Positions 7,533 to 16,515 of a DNA stretch of 64,000 nucleotides are shown piece after piece. Position numbers and translations under genes: made by a program. The DNA lies in NCBI GenBank assembly GCA_903842065.1, contig CAIMKZ010000098.1:1-64000 (forward strand), read 5' to 3'. How positions within the stretch are numbered: position 1 is the first letter of the stretch; each line of letters opens with the position of its first letter. This stretch comes from an uncultured Acidobacteriaceae bacterium (GTDB lineage: Bacteria; Acidobacteriota; Terriglobia; Terriglobales; Acidobacteriaceae). The notes beneath the pieces were generated by a model. That model did not search any database, had not been told where the DNA came from, and saw nothing but the letters and a program-made list of their open reading frames with translations.

Positions 7533-9305
7533 ATGGCAGAAAATAATGCTCCTCAGATGCAGGCCACATTGGGCCTTACAGGCCTGACCAGCAATGCGAT
7601 GGCGCTCATCGCTCCCGGCGCCTTCCTGTGGCTCACCTTCTTTATCCAGGCCACGACCGGCTCCACGTCGCCGTCGATGCTGATCGGCATTCTGGCGGCG
7701 CTGGTGCTTTGTCTGGCTACAGCAGTTTCATACGCCGAGATGTCGAAGCTGTATCCGGGCACCGGTTCGAGCTACTACTACGCCGAGCAGGCCATGCTGT
7801 CGAAGAACAAGGCGTTCAAGTACGCGCGAATCTCGAAGTTCATCGTCGGCTGGGGCTCGCACCTCTACTACTGGGTTTACCCCGGCGTGATGGTGGGCGT
7901 GACCGGCGTGTTTGTCGGCTACGTGGTCGGCTTCCTGTTCCCGAACTTCATCAGCGCGTCGAACCCTGGCCCCGTCTTCATGGCGGTGGTAGCCGTCGTG
8001 TTCGCGTTCTTCGTAGCCTCGATCGCCCAGAAGGGCGCGGGCGCCTCGACGGCAGTCAACCTTGCCATCAACGTGATTCAGATCTCGGCTCTGGTTGTGT
8101 TCAGTGTGCTCGCACTGGGCTATCGCGCCAGCCACCCGGCCGGCTCGGCGGCCTTCCAGTACGACGGCCAGAGCCTGGCCACGTACAGCTACCAGTTCGC
8201 AACCGCCAAGGACGGCACGGTTCTGCGCGATGCGGCCGGCGCTCCCCTGCCCCTGCTCGGCACCGACGGCAAGGCTGTTCCGTTCCTCATCGACTACCCG
8301 AGCACAGACCCCGCCACAGGCAACTTCCTGACCCACAAAAATGCGTGGTCGGTTATCAGCATCCACAACCTGAACTGGATGTTTATTCAGGCCACGGTGG
8401 CCATTTTGATTCTGGTCGGCTTCGAATCGGTAACTTCGATGGGAGGCGAAGCCAAAAACCCAACGAAACATATACCGATTGCCGTCATCGCATCGCTTCT
8501 CATTCAGGGACTGGTCTGCTACCTGTTTGAGTACTTCGCAGCCAACTACTTCCTGAACTCGGGTTATACGATGCAGAGCGCGGCGACGTCGGCGGCGCCG
8601 ATCGGCGACATGATGATCATTGTGGGCGACGCGCTTCTGGGCCAGGGCAATGGCAGGTACTTCATGCTGATCGAGGCCTTCACCGTGTTCCTGGCGCTGA
8701 TCGGCACCACGCTGAGCTGCATGAATACCGGCGCTCGGGTTACTTACGCGATGGGCAAGGACAAGGAAGTACCGGAGCACTTCGGACTTCTGCACTCCGA
8801 GTCGCTCACGCCGCGTCGCGCGATCTGGACGCTGGCTGTGATCTCGGCCGTCATCGGTGTGTTTGCCGTCTCGATTGCCTTCGGCGATGCCGGCGCTCCC
8901 AGCGATGCCGCTATCGCGGCGCTGCCCCACGGCATCTTCTCGAGCTTCGGCTATACGACTCATGCCGGTATGGCGGCGCTGCCCAATACGCTGCTGACCA
9001 TTACGCTGACGTCGAACTTTGGCACGTTCATTCTGTACGCGCTGAGCTGTGTACTGTGCATCGTGGCGTACCACGAGCGGCACGACAGCCACTGGTTCAT
9101 CCACTACGTGATTCCCGGCTTCGGACTGCTGGCGAATCTGGTGTGCATGGCCTTCTACGTCATCGCCCCGGTCTTCGGTCTGGGCACGGTGAAGGAGCCG
9201 CTGCTGGCTCTGGGCATCTCGGGTCTGTGGGGCATCTACGGCGCCATCTACTTCATTCGCAGCTCGAAGGCGAAGGGCGCTTCGGTACTTTTGGAAAGCA
9301 AGTAA
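7533..9305 (+). CDS. APC-superfamily permease
   Basis: 590 residues, integral inner-membrane protein with about 12 predicted helices. It starts behind AGGAGA. The first helix region LGLTGLTSNAMALIAPGAF and the TM6 region LILVGFESVTSMGGEAKNPTKHIPIAVI are characteristic of the amino acid/polyamine/organocation family. A hydrophilic insertion of about 60 residues (roughly 215-275, YDGQSLATYSYQF to ATGNFLTHKNAW) separates helices before TM6 and is longer than in most members. Substrate (amino acid, amine or cation) cannot be read from sequence. Its context, with the porin upstream and the KdpDE-like pair divergent, suggests regulated uptake of one solute. Confidence 0.85.
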   Translation: MAENNAPQMQATLGLTGLTSNAMALIAPGAFLWLTFFIQATTGSTSPSMLIGILAALVLCLATAVSYAEMSKLYPGTGSSYYYAEQAMLSKNKAFKYARISKFIVGWGSHLYYWVYPGVMVGVTGVFVGYVVGFLFPNFISASNPGPVFMAVVAVVFAFFVASIAQKGAGASTAVNLAINVIQISALVVFSVLALGYRASHPAGSAAFQYDGQSLATYSYQFATAKDGTVLRDAAGAPLPLLGTDGKAVPFLIDYPSTDPATGNFLTHKNAWSVISIHNLNWMFIQATVAILILVGFESVTSMGGEAKNPTKHIPIAVIASLLIQGLVCYLFEYFAANYFLNSGYTMQSAATSAAPIGDMMIIVGDALLGQGNGRYFMLIEAFTVFLALIGTTLSCMNTGARVTYAMGKDKEVPEHFGLLHSESLTPRRAIWTLAVISAVIGVFAVSIAFGDAGAPSDAAIAALPHGIFSSFGYTTHAGMAALPNTLLTITLTSNFGTFILYALSCVLCIVAYHERHDSHWFIHYVIPGFGLLANLVCMAFYVIAPVFGLGTVKEPLLALGISGLWGIYGAIYFIRSSKAKGASVLLESK

Positions 9306-9450
9306 ACCCACGGCGGCATGACTACAAACGGGAACCTTATGGGTGCTTCTGCGATCCGCGCGGCTTTTCAAGGCACGCGGGCAGCAGGGGCACCCAAAGT
9401 CCGTTTCGAACATCCCATGGCGCGGGCGCGAAGGGATGAGTTCGTGCATT

Positions 9451-9490
9451 CCCACCCAAACCACAAAGAACGTGGTTTGGATGGGGCACC
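9451..9490. repeat. Dispersed palindrome in the permease / PP2C gap
   Basis: Arms CCCACCCAAACCAC (9451-9464) / GTGGTTTGGATGGG with a 7-nt loop, ending GGCACCC. This is the only recognisable structure in the 317-bp gap between 9306 and 9622 apart from G/T-rich flank sequence. Confidence 0.75.
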
Positions 9491-9622
9491 CATTTTAGGT
9501 GGTTGTTCGAGAGGTGGCTGGTTGAGGGTTGTGGTCTCCCACCCACGGTCGTACTATTTCGGACCGGATCTATAATCTGAATTCACTGTTTATTTTGAAA
9601 CCGATCGGGTAACGGGTTACAT

Positions 9623-10426
9623 ATGCTGGACGTGCAAGTTGGGCAGGCAAGCGATTTCGGTAAGGTCCGCACCAATAACGAGGACGCGGCGGGAAGCTTT
9701 GTCCCCAAGACTCGCCACCAGGGGCGGACGCTGGGCTATCTGCTGACGGTGGCGGACGGCGTGGGCGGTATGGATCTGGGCGAGGTGGCTTCAGCAACCG
9801 CGATTGAGAGCATGACCAAGGGGTTTGCGCAGTCGCAGCCGGACTCGATGCTGACGACGCTGCTGCCGCGTCTTGTTCAGCAAGCCAACAACGCGGTTCA
9901 CGACCGCACTCTCCAGGAAGAGTACCGCGGCAAACGCATGGCGACGACGCTGGTGGCGTGCGCGGTGCGCTACGACCAGGCGGTGGTGTCGCACGTTGGC
10001 GACTCGCGGTGCTACCTGATCAGAAATGGCGAAGCCCGTCAGATTACCGAGGATCATACGCTGGTTCAGCAACAGCGCAAGATGGGGCTGCTCTCTGCCG
10101 AGGATGTTCGCACCTCGGATTCGCGGCATGTGATTCTTCGCTCGCTGGGTCCGGAGATGTTTGTTTCTCCGGAGACGACGGCGGTGACTCTGCAAGCGGG
10201 AGACACGCTGCTGCTGTGTACGGACGGCGTACATGACGAGTTGGGCGAGCGGGAACTGGCCCGGATTGCATCACAGAAGAAGACCGCCGAGGAGATTGCC
10301 CGCGAGGTTGTGGCGCGTGCCGTGGAGATTGATGGCAACGACAACACGACGTGCATGGTGGGGCGGGTGAGGTCGGTGGAACAGGTGGGGATGTACCGGG
10401 GAAGGCCGTATCGGCTGCCGGGGTGA
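9623..10426 (+). CDS. PP2C-family Ser/Thr protein phosphatase (Stp1-like)
   Basis: 267 residues, soluble. All core metal-binding motifs of bacterial PP2C are present: RTNNED (D21), VADGVGGMD (D45), VSHVGDSRCYLI (D127), LLLCTDGVHDEL (D201) and the final GNDNTTC (D240, N241). The enzyme removes phosphate from Ser/Thr residues using two Mn/Mg ions. It is followed 380 bp later by a Ser/Thr kinase on the same strand, the usual partner of Stp-type phosphatases. The Shine-Dalgarno of ATG 9623 is weak. Confidence 0.93.
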   Translation: MLDVQVGQASDFGKVRTNNEDAAGSFVPKTRHQGRTLGYLLTVADGVGGMDLGEVASATAIESMTKGFAQSQPDSMLTTLLPRLVQQANNAVHDRTLQEEYRGKRMATTLVACAVRYDQAVVSHVGDSRCYLIRNGEARQITEDHTLVQQQRKMGLLSAEDVRTSDSRHVILRSLGPEMFVSPETTAVTLQAGDTLLLCTDGVHDELGERELARIASQKKTAEEIAREVVARAVEIDGNDNTTCMVGRVRSVEQVGMYRGRPYRLPG

Positions 10427-10433
10427 GAAAAGC

Positions 10434-10731
10434 AGGGACTAAGGGACTAAGGGACTGAGGGACTAGTGCGGTGGATTGAGGGTCGATCTGTCCCGGGTCT
10501 CAAAAACGAGACCCGGGGCATCCAGTTTGGTGGTGGGGTGAGGGAAAGACAGACGCGGGTCCTTCGACTCATCCGCCTACGGCGGATTCGCTCAGGATGA
10601 CAAGCGGTTGTGGTTTGGATGATAGTGCTGTGAGTTGGATGGCAGTGCTGTGGGTTGGATGGCAGTGCTGTGAGTGAGCGGACTTGAGGAGCGGCAACGA
10701 GGTTTCCCTCCCCTAGTCCCTTAGTCCCTTG
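10434..10731. repeat. Repeat-rich spacer bounded by inverted GGGACTAAG arrays
   Basis: The phosphatase-kinase gap holds an array of GGGACTAAG-like 9-bp units (10434-10465) and its reverse complement (CCTAGTCCCTTAGTCCCTT, 10712-10730), so the two ends can pair over about 16 bp. Inside are a dispersed palindrome (10492-10517, CCCGGGTCTC / GAGACCCGGG), a CCTTCGACT...CTCAGGATGACA element (10561-10602) and a 20-bp tandem repeat of three copies (10613-10672, consensus GGTTGGATGGCAGTGCTGTG). The layout resembles a small non-autonomous element, but no transposase or target duplication was identified. Confidence 0.7.
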
Positions 10732-10806
10732 TTTTTCCGCTTACACAATCCTTAGCTGAATTTAACCCCTTTGCCGATAGAGTAGAAAGTGAGTTTGGAG
10801 CCGCGA

Positions 10807-11781
10807 ATGGGCTTGCACGATACGTACGAAGCCGGGGATCATCTGGATTATTACCGGATCGAGTCGCAGGTGGCGCGCAGTGGAATGGCGACCGTTTACC
10901 GCGCCACGGACACGCGCGACGGGCGGGTGGTGGCGCTGAAGATTCCGCATCCGGACATGGAATGCGACCCGATTCTGTTCGACCGTTTCAAGCGCGAGAG
11001 CGCGATCGGCGAACGGCTGGATCACCCGCAGGTGATGCGCGTGTTTGGCGATGAGAAGCGGTCGCGGATCTACATGGTGATGGAGTGGTGCGAGGGACGT
11101 CTGCTGCGGCACATTCTGGACGAGGATCTGCAGCCTCAGGAGCGGGCTATCACTATCTCATGCAAGGTACTGGACGCGCTTGAGTACATCCACTCGCAGG
11201 GTGTGGTGCATCGCGATTTGAAGCCTGAGAACATCATGGTCGATGACGAGGACAACGTAAAGTTGATCGACTTTGGCATTGCCAGCGACGTGCAATCGCG
11301 GCGATTGACCTATACCAGCCTGACTCCGGCGCTGGGGACGCCGAATTACATTGCACCGGAGCAGGTGAAGGGCAAGCGCGGGGACGCGCGCAGCGACATC
11401 TACGCGATGGGCATCATCGTGTACGAGATGGTGACGGGGAAGCTTCCCTTCTCTGGGCCTTCGGCGCTGGCGGTGATGAACGACCGGCTGATCAATCACC
11501 CGCTGCCACCGAGCGTTGCCAATTCCCGGGTTTCGGCGCAGTTGCAGGAGGTTATCTACCGGGCCATCGAGCGGGACCCGCGGAACCGGTACGCGCACGC
11601 GGCCGAGTTCAAGAACGATCTGGAACATCTGGACGCGGTCGGGGTAGAAGAACGGGATGAGCTGAGCAACTGGCATAAGCGCAAGGCGCGGCTTCCGCGG
11701 CAGATACTTTACTACGGATCGCTGGCGCTGATCCCGGTTGTTATCTTATTGATTATGCTGTTTTTGGCGCGCCATCGCTAA
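10807..11781 (+). CDS. Membrane-anchored eukaryotic-like Ser/Thr protein kinase
   Basis: 324 residues. Kinase domain about 14-280 with invariant Lys K45 (VVALKIPH), catalytic loop VVHRDLKPENIMV (D137), DFG 155-157 and YIAPEQ. The glycine-rich loop is degenerate: VARSGMATVYRA keeps only one of the usual Gly residues. The C-terminal helix ILYYGSLALIPVVILLIMLF then LARHR anchors it to the inner membrane with no extracellular sensor domain, unlike PknB. Start ATG 10807 (GGAG just upstream) is preferred over GTG 10789. Probably works with the PP2C phosphatase upstream. Glutamine synthetase begins 115 bp downstream, so nitrogen metabolism is a possible target, though that is only inference from position. 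Confidence 0.9.
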   Translation: MGLHDTYEAGDHLDYYRIESQVARSGMATVYRATDTRDGRVVALKIPHPDMECDPILFDRFKRESAIGERLDHPQVMRVFGDEKRSRIYMVMEWCEGRLLRHILDEDLQPQERAITISCKVLDALEYIHSQGVVHRDLKPENIMVDDEDNVKLIDFGIASDVQSRRLTYTSLTPALGTPNYIAPEQVKGKRGDARSDIYAMGIIVYEMVTGKLPFSGPSALAVMNDRLINHPLPPSVANSRVSAQLQEVIYRAIERDPRNRYAHAAEFKNDLEHLDAVGVEERDELSNWHKRKARLPRQILYYGSLALIPVVILLIMLFLARHR

Positions 11782-11896
11782 CACTGCTTCCGAGGGCAAA
11801 CGGAGTGGGGAAATCTTCATGGGATCTTTATGGTCCGGGACCTAGGATCCAAGTGGGAACTCCCCTAGATATTCCGTCATAACCCTAAGGAGAGCA

Positions 11897-12910
11897 ATGG
11901 CAAAGTTCAAACTTGAATACCTCTGGCTCGATGGCCGGGAACCGATCCCGGAGCTGCGCGGCAAGACCACAATCAAGGAATACGATTCCACCCCAACGCT
12001 GGCAGAACTGCCCCTGTGGGGCTTCGACGGCAGCTCGACGATGCAGGCTGAAGGACACAGCTCGGACTGCGTACTGAAGCCGGTGGCGCTGTATCCCGAC
12101 GCCGCGCGGACGAACGCGTTTCTGGTGATGTGCGAAGTGCTGATGCCGGACAAGACACCGCACCCGACGAACAAGCGCGCCACCGCACCCGACGACGCGG
12201 ACTTCTGGTTCGGCTTCGAGCAGGAGTACTTCCTGTATAAAGACGGCAAGCCTCTTGGCTTCCCCAAGGACGGCTTCCCCGGACCGCAGGGCCCCTACTA
12301 TTGCGGCGCGGGCTACAAGTACATGGGCTCGATCGCGCGTCAGATCGTTGAGGAGCACCTCGACCTGTGTCTGGCCGCCGGCATCAACCACGAAGGCATC
12401 AACGCCGAAGTGGCGAAGGGCCAGTGGGAGTTCCAGATCTTCGGCAAGGGCTCGCACAAGGCCGCCGACGATATGTGGGTCGCGCGCTACCTGATGATGC
12501 GCCTTTGCGAGAAGTACGAAGTGGACGTGATCTGGCACTGCAAGCCGATCCGCGGCGACTGGAACGGCTCTGGCATGCACACCAACTTCTCTTTCGGCCA
12601 CCTGCGCGATGTGGGCGGCAAGGAGTACTTCGAGAAGCTGATGGCCGCCTTCAAGGACAGCCGCGAGGACCACATCGCGGTGTACGGCCCGGACAACCAC
12701 CTGCGGCTGACCGGCCTGCACGAGACGGCTCCGATCACCGAGTTCCGGTATGGCTTGAGCGATCGCGGCGCCTCGATCCGCATGCCTGTGAATTTTATCC
12801 GCGACGGCTACAAGGGATATCTTGAGGATCGCCGTCCGAACTCGGAGGCCGATCCGTACCAGATCGTTGCGCAGGTGGTTAAGACGGTCAACAGCGTGGA
12901 GAAGAAGTAG
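11897..12910 (+). CDS. glnII: Glutamine synthetase type II
   Basis: 337 residues, the length of the short eukaryotic-type enzyme (GSII) rather than about 470 for GSI. It makes glutamine from glutamate, ammonia and ATP in the cytoplasm. The beta-grasp motif LWGFDGSSTMQAEGHSSDC, the ATP-site segments FGFEQEYFL and GPYYCGAG, the glutamate-binding HEGINAEVAKGQWEFQI, and the C-terminal DRGASIRMP are all intact. The adenylylation-site loop of GSI is absent, so control must be by another route. Strong ribosome site AAGGAGAG precedes ATG 11897. A clear terminator follows. Confidence 0.95.
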   Translation: MAKFKLEYLWLDGREPIPELRGKTTIKEYDSTPTLAELPLWGFDGSSTMQAEGHSSDCVLKPVALYPDAARTNAFLVMCEVLMPDKTPHPTNKRATAPDDADFWFGFEQEYFLYKDGKPLGFPKDGFPGPQGPYYCGAGYKYMGSIARQIVEEHLDLCLAAGINHEGINAEVAKGQWEFQIFGKGSHKAADDMWVARYLMMRLCEKYEVDVIWHCKPIRGDWNGSGMHTNFSFGHLRDVGGKEYFEKLMAAFKDSREDHIAVYGPDNHLRLTGLHETAPITEFRYGLSDRGASIRMPVNFIRDGYKGYLEDRRPNSEADPYQIVAQVVKTVNSVEKK

Positions 12911-12928
12911 TTCCCTGCCCTGACTTGG

Positions 12929-12966
12929 AAAGGCCGCACCGGACAAGCCGGTGCGGCCTTTCTTTT
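12929..12966 (+). terminator. Rho-independent terminator of glnII
   Basis: Stem AAAGGCCGCACCGG / CCGGTGCGGCCTTT, loop ACAAG, followed by TCTTTT. Located 19 bp after the glutamine synthetase stop. Confidence 0.9.
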
Positions 12967-12983
12967 GTTCGTGCTTGTTCATT

Positions 12984-13200
12984 CCCCGGTCCCCAAATGC
13001 GAGGGACCGGGGGCACCCTCAGTTTGATTCATCTATCTTGAGATCGGGGCCACCTGCCAGGTTTAGGATTGATCTTTCCCAGGTCTCAGAATCGAGACCT
13101 GGGGCACCCAGATTTTTGGTGGGTTGTGTAAAAGAACAACCGCAGATCCTTCGACTGTGATTGGCGCAATTCATGCGCCAATCTTCGCTCAGGATGACAA
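12984..13200. repeat. Three dispersed repeats between glnII and the hydrolase gene
   Basis: 12984-13013: CCCCGGTCCC / GGGACCGGGG palindrome. 13078-13103: CCCAGGTCTC / GAGACCTGGG palindrome followed by GGCACCCA. 13130-13200: the other family, beginning AGAACAACCGCAGATCCTTC, with an inner palindrome GATTGGCGCA / TGCGCCAATC and ending CGCTCAGGATGACA. Nothing else is seen in this 323-bp gap. Confidence 0.75.
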
Positions 13201-13233
13201 ATTGTTTTTGACGCGAACTATAGAGACAGGAAA

Positions 13234-14145
13234 CTATCCGCGGACGTATTTGTTGAACCAGGCGATGGTGCGGGTCCAGGCTAGTTTGGCGGCTTCTTCG
13301 TTGTAGCGCTCGGGTGTGGCGTCGCAGTTGAAGCCGTGCACGCAGTTCGGGTAGACGTAGCCCTCGTGGGTTACGCCGGCCGCTGTAAGGGCCTTGTCGT
13401 ATGCGGGCCAGCCCTCGGCCAGACGTTTGTCGAGTTCGCCGTTCTGGGCCAGGATTGCGGCCTTGATCTTGGGGATGTCTGCGTCTGCCGGGGGTCCGCC
13501 GTAGAAGGGCACAGCCGCGGAGAGGTCGGCTCCGAGGCGGACGGCCATGAGATTGGAGATGCTGCCGCCGTAGCAGAAGCCGGTGATGCCGATCTTACCC
13601 GTGGAGTCGGGGCGGTTCTTGAGCCAGAGGGCCGAGGCCACCATATCCTCGAACATCTTTGCCTTGTCGACCTTGTTGAAGAGCTGTCCGCCCTGATAGT
13701 CGTCGCCGGGGAATCCGCCGAGCGAGGTGAGGCCATCTGGGGCGAAGGCCATGAAGTTGGCCAGGGCGAGGCGGCGGGCGATGTCTTCGATGTGGGGGTT
13801 GAGGCCGCGGTTCTCGTGGACGACGATGATGCCGGGGAGCTTGGAGGGCTTGGCTTCGCGGGTGTCGGCGCTGATGGGCCGAACGAAGTAACCCTTGATG
13901 GTTCCGTTGCCGGTGGGCGAGGGGATGGTCTCGTAGGTTGCCTTGATGCGGTCGTCGTTGTGGGCCACCTGCTGGCCTTCAGCGTATTTGGGCAACAGGG
14001 CTTCGATCAGTGCGGCTGCTGCGACGCTGCCGACGGCGATCTTGTTGATGCCGTCGAGGAACTGGCGGCGGCTGATTTCGCCGTGGGCGTAATCGGTGTA
14101 AAGCAGAACGGCTTCGATGGGGACTGTGCGGTGCTGTTCTTCCAT
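13234..14145 (-). CDS. Dienelactone hydrolase family protein
   Basis: 303 residues. Alpha/beta-hydrolase of the dienelactone hydrolase type: nucleophile C191 in GFCYGG, H270 in NCVHGF, acid probably D239, and E111 in VVHENRG, the Glu that orients the Cys in this family. The N-terminus carries SRRQFLDGINKIAVGSVAAAALI (from residue 25), a twin-arginine-like signal after an unusually long polar lead, so export is likely. Cytosolic members open dienelactones in chloroaromatic breakdown, but exported ones are of unknown substrate. Good ribosome site GGAGGT upstream of the ATG. Monocistronic or loosely linked to the next gene on this strand. Confidence 0.85.
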   Translation of the reverse strand: MEEQHRTVPIEAVLLYTDYAHGEISRRQFLDGINKIAVGSVAAAALIEALLPKYAEGQQVAHNDDRIKATYETIPSPTGNGTIKGYFVRPISADTREAKPSKLPGIIVVHENRGLNPHIEDIARRLALANFMAFAPDGLTSLGGFPGDDYQGGQLFNKVDKAKMFEDMVASALWLKNRPDSTGKIGITGFCYGGSISNLMAVRLGADLSAAVPFYGGPPADADIPKIKAAILAQNGELDKRLAEGWPAYDKALTAAGVTHEGYVYPNCVHGFNCDATPERYNEEAAKLAWTRTIAWFNKYVRG

Positions 14146-14272
14146 GTAGAGACCTCCGTGGGATCGCTCGCGGGGCGGAGCGTCAGAGATTGGATGGCGG
14201 AGGCGGGAGTAAAGACTCGAAAAACGAGGGTAGCCGCCGTCGGCCGCCCGGATCTTGTGCCAATGTACCGAT

Positions 14273-15328
14273 CTATCTTGCGGACCGCGCCAGAGCCGCC
14301 TCGATCTCTTCCATGAGCGCTTCGGCGGCGTCGAGGCACTGGCCGCGATTCACGTCCAGGTGCGTAACCAGGCGGATCGTGTCCTTGCCCGGCGCGCTGA
14401 TGAGGATTCCGCGATCTTTGAGGCGCGCGGCCAGATCGGAGGCGGAGAGGCCACCGGCGAGCTTGAAGAGCACAATGTTGGTCTCGACGGTCTTGAGATG
14501 GATGGAGACGCCCTCCATGTTGGCCAGTGCCTCGGCCAGCAGACGGGCCTTGGCGTGGTCCTCGTGCAGGCGCTTCGGGCCCTCTTCGAGAGCCAACAGA
14601 CCGGCTGCGGCGAGGATGCCTGACTGGCGCATGCCGCCGCCCAGAGCCTTGCGGTAGATGCGGGCGCGGGCCATGAGTTCAGCCGAGCCTACGAGCATGG
14701 AGCCGACCGGAGCGCCGAGGCCCTTGGAGAGGCAGAACATGACGGTATCGAAGCCCTTTGTGAGGGTCTTGACGTCGGTGCCCAGATGCTCGGCGGCGTT
14801 GAAGATGCGCGCACCGTCGCAGTGGGTGGGGAGCTTGTGAGCCTTTGCGCCTGCCCAGATCTCTTCAAGGACGGGGAGCGTTGCGCAGCGGCCGCCGGCC
14901 ATGTTGTGGGTGTTCTCGATCTCGATGAGGCCGGTAGGGGCACGGAAGTTGGAGACCGGATTGAGGACCGGCTCGATGTCGTGCCAGGTGAGGATGCCGG
15001 TGTGGGTGGGCACGGCGCGGATGAGGCAGCCGGAGAAGACGGCGGCGGAGGCCATCTCCCAGTCGAGGATGTGGGCGCGTGACTCGGCGACGATCTCCTG
15101 GCCGGGGCGGGTGTGGAGGCGGATGGCGATCTGGTTGCCCATGGTGCCGGAGGGGACGAAGAGAGCGGCCTCGCGGCCGAAGAGCTCTGCGGCGCGCTTT
15201 TCGAGCAGATTGACCGTGGGGTCTTCGCCGTAAACGTCGTCGCCAACCTCGGCGGCTGCCATGGCGGCGCGCATGAGCTCGCTGGGCCGGGTAACAGTGT
15301 CGGAACGCAGATCGATGATCGATGGCAT
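14273..15328 (-). CDS. Low-specificity L-threonine aldolase
   Basis: 351 residues, PLP fold-type I enzyme that splits threonine (and allo-threonine) into glycine and acetaldehyde. Family landmarks: IDLRSDTVTRPSELMRAAM, VGDDVYGEDPTVN, GTMGNQ (cofactor phosphate), LPTHCDGARIFNAA with the Asp that contacts the pyridine nitrogen, and Schiff-base K202 in FCLSKGLGAPVGS. The start is set at ATG 15328 because the family begins with this MPSIIDLRSDT motif. The frame is open further upstream but that part overlaps a dispersed palindrome. Cytoplasmic. Confidence 0.92.
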   Translation of the reverse strand: MPSIIDLRSDTVTRPSELMRAAMAAAEVGDDVYGEDPTVNLLEKRAAELFGREAALFVPSGTMGNQIAIRLHTRPGQEIVAESRAHILDWEMASAAVFSGCLIRAVPTHTGILTWHDIEPVLNPVSNFRAPTGLIEIENTHNMAGGRCATLPVLEEIWAGAKAHKLPTHCDGARIFNAAEHLGTDVKTLTKGFDTVMFCLSKGLGAPVGSMLVGSAELMARARIYRKALGGGMRQSGILAAAGLLALEEGPKRLHEDHAKARLLAEALANMEGVSIHLKTVETNIVLFKLAGGLSASDLAARLKDRGILISAPGKDTIRLVTHLDVNRGQCLDAAEALMEEIEAALARSAR

Positions 15329-15434
15329 AGACAGGAATAGTATGCGAAGTGAAAATCGCGGTCTGTGACGGTTGGACGTAACATTGTGACGGGGAACAGG
15401 GGGTACGAGAGTGGTTGGGTGAGGGTTGTTCTCT

Positions 15435-15474
15435 CCCCGGTCCCTCCGCCGCGGCGGACGAGGGACCGGGGGCA
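15435..15474. repeat. Dispersed palindrome (CCGGTCCC type)
   Basis: Outer arms CCCCGGTCCCT / AGGGACCGGGG with an inner CCGCCGCGGCGG palindrome, ending GGGGGCAC. Lies upstream of the threonine aldolase start. Confidence 0.7.
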
Positions 15475-15534
15475 CGAAGTTCAAAATCGACGGAAACGAG
15501 GAGCTTTGAAGAGGAACCGGAAGCGGCCGGGTGG

Positions 15535-16515
15535 TTATGGAATTTGCGCCATGGGGAGTTCCATGACGGGGGTGCTCTTTCCGTTGACTACGGCGTAGGC
15601 CCAGAGGCCGTGGAAGTTGGCGCGGAGGCCGGGCTGGAATGCGAGCAGAGCGCTCATGACGCTGGTGGCTTCGGTTCTGAGAGCCGCTGGATCGGTGACT
15701 CCGGTGGACTCGTATGCGACGCCGAGGTCGGGCTCGCGGAGCGAGGGATCGAGCACTACTCCGACGATCTTCCAGGTGCGCTCGCCCTGTTTGAGAGAGA
15801 GCGGAAAGGCATTTGCGGGCGAGGGCGAGATCTGCTCCTGCTCGTGGGAGAGCTTTTCAAGATTGGGCGAGGAGAGAAAATCGACAGGAACGAGGAGGTA
15901 GCGGGCGGCGACGTAGCTGTAGAAGGCGGTCCATGGGTCGGCGCGGAGCAGGGAGCGGGCGCGGGTCCAGTACCAGAGTCCGTCGTGGCCGTCGAAGAGG
16001 CCCTGATGGGCGAACAGACCGGCGAGAAGCCAGGAGTTCGAAGGCTTGTTCCAGGCCAGGATGACGCCGAGTTGGCCGGCCAGGGGAGAGCCCATCGCTT
16101 TGGCCAGCGCCAGAGCGTACTTGCCGGGGGGGAGCGCGGGCAGGTCGATGGTTACGTTGATTGCGCCGCTCTGGTCTGAGCAGAAGAACTCGGCGTCGGC
16201 GGGCGCAGTGAGGTTGGAGACATCGAGGAGATAGAGGTTGTGGACCTGGATCTGCCCCTGGGCGAGCAGCGGCGCTGCCATCTGGGCGGTGGCGAGGATT
16301 CCGTCCCAGGAGCCGGTCTGGGAGGGCACGAGGGCGGACTGGAGCATGGAGTAGTTCTGCTGGGCGATGTTGCCGGCCAGCAGCAGGACCTCTGCCGACA
16401 GCGCTCCGCGGTCTTCGGCGCTCATGGCGGCCTGAGTAGTGCAGGTGGCGGCCAGCCCCACGGACGGCACAGCCAGCAGCACGGCGGCTACTCTCAGCTT
16501 CCAGTTGAATCCCAT
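15535..16515 (-). CDS. Secreted protein of unknown function
   Basis: 326 residues from ATG 16515 (start of MGFNWKLRVAAVLLAVP). A signal peptide ends near VGLAATC. The mature part is rich in Ala/Leu helices (ALSAEVLLLAGNIAQQNYSMLQ; AMSAEDR) and contains segments such as NVTIDLPALPPGKYALALA, SNSWLLAGLFAHQG and LWYWTRARSLL. I do not recognise a domain with confidence. Two cysteines (CTT near the mature start and FFCSD) could pair. The frame extends 14 codons upstream, but the hydrophobic N-terminus supports the shorter form. Likely periplasmic or cell-surface. Confidence 0.7.
   Translation of the reverse strand: MGFNWKLRVAAVLLAVPSVGLAATCTTQAAMSAEDRGALSAEVLLLAGNIAQQNYSMLQSALVPSQTGSWDGILATAQMAAPLLAQGQIQVHNLYLLDVSNLTAPADAEFFCSDQSGAINVTIDLPALPPGKYALALAKAMGSPLAGQLGVILAWNKPSNSWLLAGLFAHQGLFDGHDGLWYWTRARSLLRADPWTAFYSYVAARYLLVPVDFLSSPNLEKLSHEQEQISPSPANAFPLSLKQGERTWKIVGVVLDPSLREPDLGVAYESTGVTDPAALRTEATSVMSALLAFQPGLRANFHGLWAYAVVNGKSTPVMELPMAQIP

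Noticed and set aside
7728..9464. 578-codon minus-strand frame over the permease gene
   Set aside because: Rich in Arg/His/Gln with no domain, and the plus strand encodes an evident APC permease with a good ribosome site.
10434..10731. Insertion sequence in the phosphatase-kinase gap
   Set aside because: There is no transposase frame and no target-site duplication was recognised; only a repeat block is reported.
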